Origin: Sphingopyxis sp. QXT-31
GTDB taxonomy: Bacteria; Pseudomonadota; Alphaproteobacteria; Sphingomonadales; Sphingomonadaceae
Assembly (NCBI RefSeq): GCF_001984035.1
Contig: NZ_CP019449.1
Location: forward strand, 1,364,001 to 1,428,000
DNA length: 64,000 nucleotides
Reading direction: 5' to 3'
The notes beneath the pieces are model-generated. The model saw only the letters and a list, made by a program, of their open reading frames with translations, made no database searches and was not told the origin of the DNA. The translations under genes and the position numbers were made by a program. The number at the start of each line of letters is the position of its first letter. Position 1 is the first letter of the stretch. Positions 24,177 to 32,530 of this stretch are shown one piece after another.

Positions 24177-24485
24177 ATGGAACTTAAGCCGGGTTCGCGC
24201 TGGAAATCCGCGGTATGCGACGCGCAGCTTGTGGTCGTGCGGCCGCCGAGCGTCGCCGGCGAATTGCAGTGCGGCGGGGCGCCGGTGCTGCCGATCGACG
24301 ATGCGGCCGCGCCGAGCGGCGACGTCAGCGCCGATTTCGCCGAGGGCGTGATGATCGGCAAGCGCTACACCGACGAGGCGAGCGGGATCGAGGTGCTCGG
24401 CGCCAAGGCGGGCAAGGGATCGCTCGCGTTCAACGGCACCCCGATGACGATCAAGGGCGCGAAGCCGCTTCCCGCCTCGGACTGA
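24177..24485 (+). CDS. Small conserved-looking hypothetical protein
   Basis: This 102-residue soluble protein has no signal peptide or membrane helix. Two cysteines (14 and 32) lie in KSAVCDAQLVVVRPP and ELQCGGAPVLP, and the second half reads IGKRYTDEASGIEVLGAKAG. I recall similar short proteins beside acyl-CoA synthetases in sphingomonads and actinobacteria but know no function. It is first in the operon with ligase, ECH-like, CoA-transferase-like and amidohydrolase genes; the next ATG is 5 bp after its stop. The start at 24177 has a GAGGG upstream. It could be a small chaperone or substrate-handling protein. Confidence 0.7.
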   Translation: MELKPGSRWKSAVCDAQLVVVRPPSVAGELQCGGAPVLPIDDAAAPSGDVSADFAEGVMIGKRYTDEASGIEVLGAKAGKGSLAFNGTPMTIKGAKPLPASD

Positions 24486-24490
24486 CGGAC

Positions 24491-25996
24491 ATGCGCACGC
24501 CGCTGCTCCTCGACATTGCCGCCGACGCCTGTTTCGACCGCATGGCGGTCGGCGGGCGCGCGGACGGCCTCGATTTCGCCGCCTATCGCGCGCGCGCCAG
24601 CCGGGTGGCGGCGTGGCTGGCGGGCAAGGGCAGGGCGAACACCGCCTTCCTGGGCATGAACGGCGACGCCCTGCCCGTGCTGCTGTTCGCGAGCGGGATG
24701 GCGGGCACGCCTTTTGTGCCGCTCAACTATCGGCTGGCCGACGCCGAGCTGAACAAGCTCGTCGCACGCACCGCGCCGACGGTGCTGATTGCCGACGACG
24801 AAATGCTCGCGCGCATCGCGCCGATCGACGGCGTCGAGCTGGTCGCGCGCAGCGCCTTCGAGGCCAAATTCCTGCGCGGAGAGGTGCCCGAGCCGGTGCT
24901 GCTCGACGAGGCCGAGAATGACATCGCCGTGCTGCTGTTCACCAGCGGCACGACGGGCGAGCCCAAGGCGGCGGTGCTGCGGCATGGCAACCTCACCTCC
25001 TATGTGATGTCGACGGTCGAGTTCCTCGGCGCCGACGAGGACGAGGCGGCGCTGGTGAGCGTGCCGAGTTACCATATCGCGGGGATTTCGGCGATTTTGA
25101 CCGCGGCCTATGGCGGGCGGCGGCTCGTCTATCTGCCCGCCTTCACCGCCGAGGATTGGGTCGCGACCGCGGCGCGCGAGGGGATCACCCATGCGATGGT
25201 CGTGCCCACGATGCTGGGCCGCATCCTCGACGCGATGGCGGCGACGGGAGAAACCCTCCCTGCCCTGCGCGCGCTCTCCTATGGCGGCGGCAAGATGCCC
25301 GAGCCGGTAATCGCGCGCGCGCTGGGCATGTTGCCGCACGTCGCCTTCGTCAACGCCTATGGGCTGACCGAGACGAGCTCGACGATCGCGCTGCTCGGGG
25401 CCGAGGACCATCGCGCGGCCTTTGCCTCCGACGATCCCGTCGTGCGGCGGCGCATCGCGTCGGTGGGGCAACCGCTGCCGAGCCTCGAGCTCGAGATACG
25501 GCGCGACGACGGCAGTTGCTGCGACGTCGGCGAGCATGGCGAGATCCATGTCCGCGGCGAGCAGGTGTCGGGCGAATATCTGCACAAGAAGGCGATCGCC
25601 GACGACGGCTGGTTCGCGACCAACGATGCGGGGTGGCTCGACGCGGGCGGCTATCTGTTCGTCGAGGGGCGGCTCGACGATGTGATCGTGCGCGGGGGCG
25701 AGAATATTTCGCCTGGCGAGATCGAGGATTTGCTGCGCAGCTTCGATGATATCGCCGACTGCGCGGTGCTGGGCATCCCCTGCGAAAAATGGGGCGAGAA
25801 GGTCGTCGCGGTGATCGTGTCGCGATCGGGCGCGCCCGATACCGCAGCGATGGCGGCAACGATCAAGGCGAAGCTGCGTTCGACAAAGACCCCGGAACAA
25901 TGGTTTGTGCGCGATGAGCTTCCTTACAACGAGACCGGAAAGCTGCTGCGCCGTGTCCTCAAGGCCGAACTGGCGGAAGAGGTTTGCGCCGGGTAG
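24491..25996 (+). CDS. AMP-dependent acyl-CoA synthetase/ligase (4)
   Basis: This 501-residue ANL ligase has AVLLFTSGTTGEPKAAVLRH, where the usual KG is KA, then VNAYGLTETSSTI, GWFATNDAGWLDAGGYLFV, GRLDDVIVRGGENISPGEIE and the catalytic Lys in NETGKLLRRVLK. It activates an acid for the downstream hydratase-like and CoA-transferase-like proteins. The ATG at 24491 immediately follows the small gene, and a frame extending to 24215 is an artefact overlapping that gene. The ECH-like gene begins 9 bp after its stop. Confidence 0.93.
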   Translation: MRTPLLLDIAADACFDRMAVGGRADGLDFAAYRARASRVAAWLAGKGRANTAFLGMNGDALPVLLFASGMAGTPFVPLNYRLADAELNKLVARTAPTVLIADDEMLARIAPIDGVELVARSAFEAKFLRGEVPEPVLLDEAENDIAVLLFTSGTTGEPKAAVLRHGNLTSYVMSTVEFLGADEDEAALVSVPSYHIAGISAILTAAYGGRRLVYLPAFTAEDWVATAAREGITHAMVVPTMLGRILDAMAATGETLPALRALSYGGGKMPEPVIARALGMLPHVAFVNAYGLTETSSTIALLGAEDHRAAFASDDPVVRRRIASVGQPLPSLELEIRRDDGSCCDVGEHGEIHVRGEQVSGEYLHKKAIADDGWFATNDAGWLDAGGYLFVEGRLDDVIVRGGENISPGEIEDLLRSFDDIADCAVLGIPCEKWGEKVVAVIVSRSGAPDTAAMAATIKAKLRSTKTPEQWFVRDELPYNETGKLLRRVLKAELAEEVCAG

Positions 25997-26005
25997 GACG
26001 GCGCG

Positions 26006-26989
26006 ATGACGACGTCCGACCATCTGGGAGCTGACCGCCTGTCCGCGCCGGGCGGCGAGCCGGTGCTGGTGGTCGATGCGGCGCGCTGGGTGCGACCGAA
26101 GGTGGCGATCCAGGCGGTGGTGATCGGGGTCGATCGCGAAGGCGTGCTGCCGGCGGTCCTGATCGACGATTTCGACCTGTTGGTAACGGCCGCGATCGGC
26201 GCGCCGCGGCCGTGGGTCTCGCTCGGCAGTTTCGAGCAGGTCGAGGCACTGGCCGATGCGGTGCGGGCAAACCCCAACGCAGCGACGATCGCCGCGCAAT
26301 TGCTGCGGCTGGCCGCGAGGATGCCGCTCGCCGATGCGTTGACCGCCGAATCCTTTGCTTATTCGTCGCTGCTCGGTGGGGCGGAATTTGCGCGCTGGCT
26401 GGAGGCGGCGAGGATCGACGATGGTCCGCAGGCGCCCGATGATCTGGTGGCGATCGCGCGCGACGGCGACCGGCTGACGCTGACGCTCGACGATCCCGCC
26501 AATCACAATGCGATGACCGCGTTGATGCGCGACGCGCTGTACGAGGCGCTGGCCAACGCGCTCGACGATCCGAGCCGGCCCGACGTGCTGCTGCGCGGTG
26601 CGGGAAAATGTTTCTCGACCGGCGGCGACCTGCCCGAATTCGGCAGTGCGCACGATCTTGCCGAGGCGCATCTAGTGCGGACGCTGCACAGCTGCGCGCG
26701 CGCGCTCGATGCGTTGGGCGAACGGGCGACGGTGCGGCTGCACGGCGCCTGCGTCGGATCGGGAATCGAGGTCGCGGCGGCGGCGCACCACCGCATCGCG
26801 GCGCCCGATGCCTGGTTCCAGCTGCCCGAACTCGGCATGGGGCTGATCCCCGGCGCGGGTGGGACCGCGACCGTCGCGCGCGCTATCGGGCGGCATCGCA
26901 CCTTGTGGATGCTGCTGTGGGGCAAGCGGATCGGCGCAAAGCAGGCGCTCGATTGGGGGCTGGTGCACAGCATCGAGGGCAGCGCGTGA
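26006..26989 (+). CDS. Enoyl-CoA hydratase/isomerase-family protein with permuted-looking domain order
   Basis: This 327-residue crotonase-like protein has its parts in unusual order. Residues 148-327 are the N-terminal and core part of an ECH: both oxyanion-hole motifs (GAGKCFSTGGDL at 198-209 and HGACVGSGIE at 246-255) and PELGMGLIPGAGG with Glu 275. They stop just where the C-terminal helices normally begin. Residues 85-135 instead look like those C-terminal helices (PLADALTAESFAYSSLLGG, EFARWL). It should hydrate or isomerise an unsaturated acyl-CoA. Its stop overlaps the GTG start of the next gene, which shows the same reversed order. Confidence 0.85.
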   Translation: MTTSDHLGADRLSAPGGEPVLVVDAARWVRPKVAIQAVVIGVDREGVLPAVLIDDFDLLVTAAIGAPRPWVSLGSFEQVEALADAVRANPNAATIAAQLLRLAARMPLADALTAESFAYSSLLGGAEFARWLEAARIDDGPQAPDDLVAIARDGDRLTLTLDDPANHNAMTALMRDALYEALANALDDPSRPDVLLRGAGKCFSTGGDLPEFGSAHDLAEAHLVRTLHSCARALDALGERATVRLHGACVGSGIEVAAAAHHRIAAPDAWFQLPELGMGLIPGAGGTATVARAIGRHRTLWMLLWGKRIGAKQALDWGLVHSIEGSA

Positions 26990-27951
26990 CGGCGCTGCTT
27001 GAGGCGGTGGCAGCGGCGGGCGAGCGGCTGGTCGCGGCGTCGGGCGGGCGCATCGCCTTCGACCCGCGCCGCGCGCTATCGCGGAACGACGATCTGACGC
27101 TCGCCGAACCGGGCGAGTGGTCGCCGAACCGCCATTGCCGGATGGTGAAGTGCCGCGATGGGTGGATGGCGGTCTCGATGGCGCGCCCAGAGGATTTCGA
27201 ACTGGTTCCGGCATGGACCGGCGCAGCGCTAGATGAAGAGCCGTGGCCGGCGATCCTGGGCAGTGCCGAGGCGCGGTCGGCGGAGGAGATGGTGACGGCC
27301 GCGGCGGAGCTGCATCTGCCGGTGGCGCGCTTCGGTGAGGCAGAGCCGCTGGCGGTGTCGGAGCTTTCCGCATGCGCGCCGTGCGACGGGATCGTGATCG
27401 ACCTGTCGGCGCTGTGGGCTGGTCCCTATTGCGGTGCGCTGCTCGCCGAGGCGGGGCATGCGGTGGTCAAGGTCGAAAGCGACGAGCGGCCCGACCCGAC
27501 GCGGCTGCATACACCCCAATTGGATGCGCGGCTGAATGGCGGCAAAAGGCAGGTTACGGTCGATATCGACGGGGCCGAAATGCTGGCAATGATCGAGGAG
27601 GCGCGGGTTCTGATCACCTCCGCGCGGCCGTATGCGCTGGCGCGGCTGGGGCTCGATGAAGACCGGCTGTTCAGCATCAATCCCGACCTGTTGTGGGTCG
27701 CGATCACCGCGCACGGCTGGACCGGCGACGCCGGGATGCGCGTCGGGTTCGGCGACGATTGCGCGGCGGCTGGCGGACTGGTCCGGTGGGAGGAGGATCG
27801 ACCGCAGTTTGTGGGCGATGCGCTCGCCGACCCGCTGACCGGGCTGACGGCGGCGACGCTGGCGCTTGAGGCGCTGGCGGGACAGCAAGGCGGGGTGATC
27901 GACGTTTCGCTTGCACGGACGGCGGCGACTTTCGCACAAGCGATGGCGTGA
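26986..27951 (+). CDS. Class III CoA-transferase (CaiB/BaiF)-like protein with permuted-looking order
   Basis: This 321-residue protein begins at a GTG overlapping the ECH stop (GTGA). The CaiB N-terminal half lies at the end: IDLSALWAGPYCGALLAEAG and HAVVKVES at about 138-165, NGGKRQVTVDID, NPDLLWVAITAHG, a candidate catalytic Asp (257/258 in FGDDCAAAGG) and GVIDVSLARTAATFA. The first 120 residues instead resemble the later half of CaiB (NRHCRMVKCRDGWMAVSM, then EEPWPAILGSAEARS). The intact paralog at 35310-36542 has these blocks in the opposite order. It would move CoA between acids if active, and it is about 80 residues shorter than usual. Confidence 0.82.
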   Translation: MTALLEAVAAAGERLVAASGGRIAFDPRRALSRNDDLTLAEPGEWSPNRHCRMVKCRDGWMAVSMARPEDFELVPAWTGAALDEEPWPAILGSAEARSAEEMVTAAAELHLPVARFGEAEPLAVSELSACAPCDGIVIDLSALWAGPYCGALLAEAGHAVVKVESDERPDPTRLHTPQLDARLNGGKRQVTVDIDGAEMLAMIEEARVLITSARPYALARLGLDEDRLFSINPDLLWVAITAHGWTGDAGMRVGFGDDCAAAGGLVRWEEDRPQFVGDALADPLTGLTAATLALEALAGQQGGVIDVSLARTAATFAQAMA

Positions 27952-29267
27952 GCGACGGTTTCGACCTGATTATCCGCGATGCGCGCGGGGCCGATGGCAA
28001 GCCGCTGGCGGTCGGCGTGCGCGACGGGCGCATTGCGGCGATGGGCGCAGCAGTGGTGGGGCATGGACCCGAATTCGATGCGCGCGGGCTGACGCTCGGC
28101 GGCGGGCTGCACGATCATCATCTGCATCTCCTGGCGACGGCGGCGCGGATGGAGTCGGTCGACCTGAGCGATTGCAGGCGCGTCGATGCCGTGATCGCCA
28201 AGCTGCGTGCCGCTGCGCCGGGAGCATGGGTGCGCGCGATCGGTTATGATGAGCGCGTCGCGGGATTGCCCGACCGCGCGAAGCTCGACGACTGGCTGCC
28301 CGACCGGCCCCTGCGGGTGCAGGACCGGACGGGAGGCTATTGGCTGCTCAACAGCGCGGGGCTGGCGCAGCTCGGCAAAGGCCCCTTCCCCGCCTGTGTC
28401 GAGCTTGGCCCCGAGGGGCGGCCGAATGGACGTATCTGGCGCGGCGACGCCTGGCTGCGCGAGCGGATCGGCGGGGGGCCGCCCTCGCTCGCGGCGCTGG
28501 GCACGAAATTCGCCGAGTGGGGCGTAACCGCGGTTACCGATGCCGGCGCCTCGAACGGCGCGGCCGAGGCGGCGCTGCTGGCGCGGGCGATGCCGCAGCG
28601 GCTGGTGATGATGGGGACCGAGGCTTTGCCGGCCGGCGATGGTTATGCGCTGGGGCCGGTGAAGCTGCTGCTCGACGAGAATGATCTGCCGCCGGTCGAG
28701 GCGGTGGCGGAGCGGATCGCGGCGGCACGCGCGCGGGGTCGCAATGTCGCGGCGCATTGCGTGACGCTCGGCGAGCTGGTCTTCTATCTGGAAGCGCTGG
28801 CGGTCGCGGGCGGCGCCAAGCCTAGCGACCGGATCGAACATGGCGGGGTGATCACGGCGAGCCTGATCGGCGATATCGCGGCGACCGGGCTGACGGTGGT
28901 GACGCAGCCGAATTTCATCCACGATCGCGGCGATCGCTATCGCGCGCAGATGGACGCCGATGCATTGGACGACCTGTATAGGCTCGGCTCGCTGATGCGC
29001 GGCGGGGTGCGAGTGCTCGGGGGATCGGATGCGCCCTATGGCGATGCGAATCCGTGGGTGGCGCTGCGCGCGGCGACCGACCGCCGGACGCGGGGCGGCG
29101 ATGTGATCGGCGGCGGCGAAGCGGTCGGGCGGTCGGAGGCGCTGGCACTGTATCAGGGGCCGCTAGCGGTCGGGGGGCCGGCGGACCTCATCCTGTACGA
29201 CTGGCCCGAGGACGCTGGGGCGCTAGGTGCGGTGGCATTGACACTGATCGGCGGCGAGATCGTTTGA
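27948..29267 (+). CDS. YtcJ-type amidohydrolase
   Basis: This 439-residue metal-dependent hydrolase of the amidohydrolase superfamily has the opening metal site GGGLHDHHLHLLAT (HxH), a middle His in NVAAHCVTLGE, then SDRIEHGGVI, and a late Asp in GGSDAPYGDANPW. The C-terminus (GPADLILYDW, LIGGEIV) rejoins the small beta-sandwich domain seen at the N-terminus (FDLIIRDARG). It cleaves a C-N or C-O bond, possibly in a cyclic or amide intermediate. The GTG start overlaps the CoA-transferase stop (GTGA). It is the last gene of the operon and an inverted repeat follows. Confidence 0.88.
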   Translation: MSDGFDLIIRDARGADGKPLAVGVRDGRIAAMGAAVVGHGPEFDARGLTLGGGLHDHHLHLLATAARMESVDLSDCRRVDAVIAKLRAAAPGAWVRAIGYDERVAGLPDRAKLDDWLPDRPLRVQDRTGGYWLLNSAGLAQLGKGPFPACVELGPEGRPNGRIWRGDAWLRERIGGGPPSLAALGTKFAEWGVTAVTDAGASNGAAEAALLARAMPQRLVMMGTEALPAGDGYALGPVKLLLDENDLPPVEAVAERIAAARARGRNVAAHCVTLGELVFYLEALAVAGGAKPSDRIEHGGVITASLIGDIAATGLTVVTQPNFIHDRGDRYRAQMDADALDDLYRLGSLMRGGVRVLGGSDAPYGDANPWVALRAATDRRTRGGDVIGGGEAVGRSEALALYQGPLAVGGPADLILYDWPEDAGALGAVALTLIGGEIV

Positions 29268-29330
29268 CAGGGCTAGGATTGGTGGGCGCAATAGAAAATA
29301 CGGAAGCGGCAAACACGACCCATATAGCAT

Positions 29331-29433
29331 CGTCATCCTGAACTTGTTTCAGGATCCATGGTCTGCCGCATCCTTCTGCGCAGCGTACAATTCTAACTCA
29401 GGCCATGGATGCTGAAACAAGTTCAGCATGACG
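29331..29433. repeat. Intergenic inverted repeat (31-bp arms)
   Basis: The 31-bp arm at 29331-29361 is answered by a near-perfect reverse complement at 29403-29433; key parts are CTGAACTTGTTTCAGGATCC and GCTGAAACAAGTTCAG, both ending in CCATGG. It lies between two convergent operons and could act as a double-sided terminator. The rest of the 248-bp gap shows nothing recognisable. Confidence 0.75.
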
Positions 29434-29515
29434 AGAATGATAAGTTAGCGCCCTACCCCGCTTTGGCACTTTCCTCGACATGCTGGTTGCCGCTCCGTCT
29501 CCCGATAGGCTTTCT

Positions 29516-30700
29516 TCAATCCCGCACCAGCAACATCGCCCCTGCCAGCGGGCCACCCGAGGTCGAGGTGGCGCAGATTTGCGGGTCGCCCTTGACCTGC
29601 CGCGCCCCCGCCCGGCCCCAGAGCTGGGTGCAGGCTTCGTGGACGGCGCCATAGGCGTGGAGGCGGCCGCCCGACATCGCGCCGCCGCCCGTGTTGACTG
29701 GGAGTTCGCCGTCCAATGCGATGCGGTGGCCGCCGTCGATGAAGTCCTTGGCGCCATAGCGCTCGCAGAAGCCGAAATTTTCGAGCCAGTTGATCGTGTG
29801 GAAGCTGAAGCCGTCGTAGAGCTGGGCGATATCGACGTCGGCGGGCTTGAGGTCGGTGCGGCTCCACATCATTTTGGCCACCTTGGGCTGTGCCTGGGTG
29901 TCGAGTTCGGCAAGCTGGGTCCAGCTGTTGCGGTAGCGCATCGACGATCCGATCGCCTCGATGCGGATCGGCGGATTTTTGAGGGTGCGCGCGACGTCCA
30001 TGCGCGAGACGATGATCGCCGCGGCACCGTCGATGGGGACGTCGCAGTCGTAGAGGCGCAGCGGGGTCGCGATCAGCGGCGAGGCGAGATAATCGTCGAT
30101 GCTGATCGGGGTCTTGTAGATCGCCTTGGGATTGAGCGCGGCGTTCCGGCGCTGGTTGACCGCGACCTGGCCCACCTGGTCGGGGCGAATGCCGCTCTTG
30201 TGGACATAGAGGTTGAAGAAAAGCGCCTGCTGGAGCGCGGCGGCATAGGTGTAATAGGGGGCGTACCCGGAAAAGGGGCCCGCCTGTCGCTGGCCCTCGC
30301 GAAGCAAGCTGTTGGCATAGGCCGTCTTGCGCGCAGTTGCCTCGCACATGGTGCGGAAGATGAGGACGTTGCGGCAGAGGCCCGCGGCGATGGCGCCGAT
30401 CGCGTTGAACACCGCGCCATATTGACCGGGTGCCTCGCCGCCGCCGCCGTACCAGCCGACCTCGAGCCGCAGCGCGTCCTGCAAGGCCGCGCAGCCGACC
30501 GGCGAGAAGCCCGAGCCGTCGGCGCGCTCGCCGGGCCAGGTCGCGATGCCGTCGATGTCGGCGCGGGTCAGGCCGGCGTCGGCGATGGCTTCGAGCGCGG
30601 CGTCGACGGTCAGCGCGAGAGCAGACTTGGTGGCGCCGCGCGAAACGTCGGATAGGCCGACGCCGGTAATCGCGGTGTCCTTTTCGGCGAAGCGCGTCAT
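29516..30700 (-). CDS. Thiolase-like protein (SCP-x/Ltp2 type), DUF35 partner
   Basis: This 394-residue protein of the thiolase superfamily lacks the classical nucleophilic Cys motif. Features include LYDCDVPIDGAAAIIVSR, the tyrosine-bearing IAQLYDGFSFHTINWLENF, GELPVNTGGGAMSGGRLHAY and HEACTQLWGRAG. These are features of lipid-transfer-type thiolases such as Ltp2, which with a DUF35 protein performs retro-aldol cleavage of steroid side chains. The ATG at 30700 overlaps the stop of the DUF35 gene (ATGA), supporting a two-subunit enzyme. Its actual bond cleavage is inferred from the family, and the substrate is unknown. Confidence 0.88.
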   Translation of the reverse strand: MTRFAEKDTAITGVGLSDVSRGATKSALALTVDAALEAIADAGLTRADIDGIATWPGERADGSGFSPVGCAALQDALRLEVGWYGGGGEAPGQYGAVFNAIGAIAAGLCRNVLIFRTMCEATARKTAYANSLLREGQRQAGPFSGYAPYYTYAAALQQALFFNLYVHKSGIRPDQVGQVAVNQRRNAALNPKAIYKTPISIDDYLASPLIATPLRLYDCDVPIDGAAAIIVSRMDVARTLKNPPIRIEAIGSSMRYRNSWTQLAELDTQAQPKVAKMMWSRTDLKPADVDIAQLYDGFSFHTINWLENFGFCERYGAKDFIDGGHRIALDGELPVNTGGGAMSGGRLHAYGAVHEACTQLWGRAGARQVKGDPQICATSTSGGPLAGAMLLVRD

Positions 30701-31101
30701 GCGGTCACTGGGCGAAAGAGCGGGACCCAGAGGTCTTCGGTCTGTTCGAAGACCACTTCGACCTCCATGTTGAAATCGACCTTGTCGGCGTCGCATCCGA
30801 CGATGTTGCAGGGAATGCGGACATCGTCCTGCTCCGCGATCGCGACGAGCGCCAGGACGTAAGGCTCGGAAAGTTCAGGCACCCACGCCTTGTGGTTGAT
30901 GGTGAAGGTCACCACCCTGCCCCGCCCCGACACCGCCCGCGGCGCGACGTCGCGGCTCTCGCAGCGCGGGCAGAAGGGCACCGGCGGATGGACGAAATAT
31001 TCGCAAGCGGCGCAGCGGTGGATCGCGAGCTTGCCCTCGCGGCCCCAGGTCCAATAGGCTTCGTTGTCGCGGTCGATCGCGGGCAATGTTCGGGCGACCA
31101 T
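30697..31101 (-). CDS. DUF35 OB-fold/zinc-ribbon protein
   Basis: This 134-residue protein has a rubredoxin-like zinc ribbon (CAACEYFVHPPVPFCPRC, two CxxC pairs) after an N-terminal helix with NEAYWTWGREGKL, then an OB-fold domain with GRGRVVTFTINHKAWVPEL. DUF35 proteins bind acyl-CoA ends and pair with thiolase-like proteins. It is first in a two-gene operon with the thiolase. A class B palindrome lies just 12 bp before its start, and the class C site at 31142 is also near, shared with the divergent amidohydrolase operon. Confidence 0.93.
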   Translation of the reverse strand: MVARTLPAIDRDNEAYWTWGREGKLAIHRCAACEYFVHPPVPFCPRCESRDVAPRAVSGRGRVVTFTINHKAWVPELSEPYVLALVAIAEQDDVRIPCNIVGCDADKVDFNMEVEVVFEQTEDLWVPLFRPVTA

Positions 31102-31112
31102 CTCTCTCTCCC

Positions 31113-31156
31113 ACTTATTTAACTATGTCATAAACCAAGAGTTGACACATCGTCAA
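31113..31156. promoter_or_regulatory. Class B and class C palindromes in a divergent promoter
   Basis: ACTTATTTAACT (31113-31124) resembles the class B consensus, and TTGACACATCGTCAA (31142-31156) is a class C dyad with one arm mismatch to TTGACG-N3-CGTCAA. Both sit between the DUF35/thiolase pair and the amidohydrolase-P450 operon, so that region may be under double control by a GntR-like and a TetR-like protein. Confidence 0.55.
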
Positions 31157-31205
31157 TTTTTGCGATGATGAGGGCAACAACAAACCATCTGAGAGGAGAG
31201 TCGCC

Positions 31206-32519
31206 ATGCAGATGGACGACATGGTGATCATCAGCGTCGACGATCATGCGGTCGAACCGCCCGAGGCCTTCATCCGTCATTATCCCGAGGGGAAGAAGGA
31301 CCGCGCCCCGCGCATCGTCAACGAGAATGGCAAGGACATCTGGTCGTGGAACGGCCAGCGTTTCCCGACCATCGGCCTGAACGCCGTGGTCGGCCGTCCG
31401 CGCAGCGAATATGGGATGGAGCCGAGCGCCTTCGCGCAGCTCCGCCCCGGCACCTATGACCCCAAGCTGCGCGTCGACGACATGAACGCCAATGGCGTGC
31501 TCGCCTCGCTCAACTTTCCGACAATGCCGAGCTTTGCCGGCGGCACCTTCGTGTCGATGGCGCAGAAGGACCCCGAGGAGGCGTTGCTCGCGTGCCGCGC
31601 GTGGAACGACTGGCATGTGCAGGAATGGTGCGCGACCGCGCCGGGACGCTTCATCCCGATGTGCCTGATCCCGATGTGGAACATGGACGACACGCTGGCC
31701 GAACTGAAGCGGATGAGCGACCTTGGCGTCCATGCCGTCAGCTTCTCCGACAACCCGTCGAACATCGGCCTGCCGAGCATCCATAATGAATATTGGGAGC
31801 CCTTCTGGAAAGCCTGTTCAGATTACAAGATGGTGATCAACTGCCATATCGGCACTGGCGCGCGGGCGATGCACCCCTCGCCCGAAAGCCCAATCGACGC
31901 GTGGATCACCGCGATGCCGATCTCGATCGCCAATTCGGCGGCCGACTGGACCTTCGCGAAATTCTGGCAGCGCTATCCCGACCTCCGCATGGCATTGAGC
32001 GAAGGCGGCATCGGCTGGATCCCCTATTTCCTCGAGCGCGCCGATTTCACGCACGAGCATCATCACGAATGGACCTTCACCGACTTCAACGGCGAACGCC
32101 CGTCGGACCTGTTCAAGCGGCACATCATCTGCTGCTTCATCGACGACCAGTTTGGGGTGAAGAATCTCGACTATATGAACACCGACATGGTCGCCTATGA
32201 ATGCGATTATCCGCATTCGGACACGGTGTGGCCCAATGTTCCGGAATATCTGTGGGCATCGGTCAACGGGCTCGACAAGGCCATCATCGACAAGATCACC
32301 CATCTCAACGTCATGCGCGAATATAGCTTCGATGCCTTCGCGCTGAACGGCGGGCGCGAGAATTGCACCGTCGGCCACCTGCGCAAGCTGGGCAAGGATG
32401 TCGACGTCAGCCCGCGGCACAATCTGGGCGGGCTCAAGACCGACAGTATGGACGCGATCGGTCAGGCGCGGCGTCCGGTGACCTCGGGCGACATCGAACG
32501 CATGTTCGCCTCGGCCTGA
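31206..32519 (+). CDS. Amidohydrolase family 2 (TIM-barrel metal enzyme)
   Basis: This 437-residue protein belongs to the amidohydrolase-2 branch with decarboxylases and lactone or C-C hydrolases. Metal/catalytic elements are VDDHAVEPP (Asp-x-His) at the N-terminus, VINCHIGTGARAM in the middle and YECDYPHSD near residue 340. It may hydrolyse or decarboxylate a ring-opened intermediate in the cytoplasm. GAGAGGAGA directly precedes the ATG. It heads a five-gene operon (P450, aldehyde dehydrogenase, CoA-transferase, oxidoreductase), which fits stepwise oxidation of a terminal methyl or alcohol. A related protein is encoded at 51446. Confidence 0.9.
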   Translation: MQMDDMVIISVDDHAVEPPEAFIRHYPEGKKDRAPRIVNENGKDIWSWNGQRFPTIGLNAVVGRPRSEYGMEPSAFAQLRPGTYDPKLRVDDMNANGVLASLNFPTMPSFAGGTFVSMAQKDPEEALLACRAWNDWHVQEWCATAPGRFIPMCLIPMWNMDDTLAELKRMSDLGVHAVSFSDNPSNIGLPSIHNEYWEPFWKACSDYKMVINCHIGTGARAMHPSPESPIDAWITAMPISIANSAADWTFAKFWQRYPDLRMALSEGGIGWIPYFLERADFTHEHHHEWTFTDFNGERPSDLFKRHIICCFIDDQFGVKNLDYMNTDMVAYECDYPHSDTVWPNVPEYLWASVNGLDKAIIDKITHLNVMREYSFDAFALNGGRENCTVGHLRKLGKDVDVSPRHNLGGLKTDSMDAIGQARRPVTSGDIERMFASA

Positions 32520-32530
32520 ACGGAGGACCT

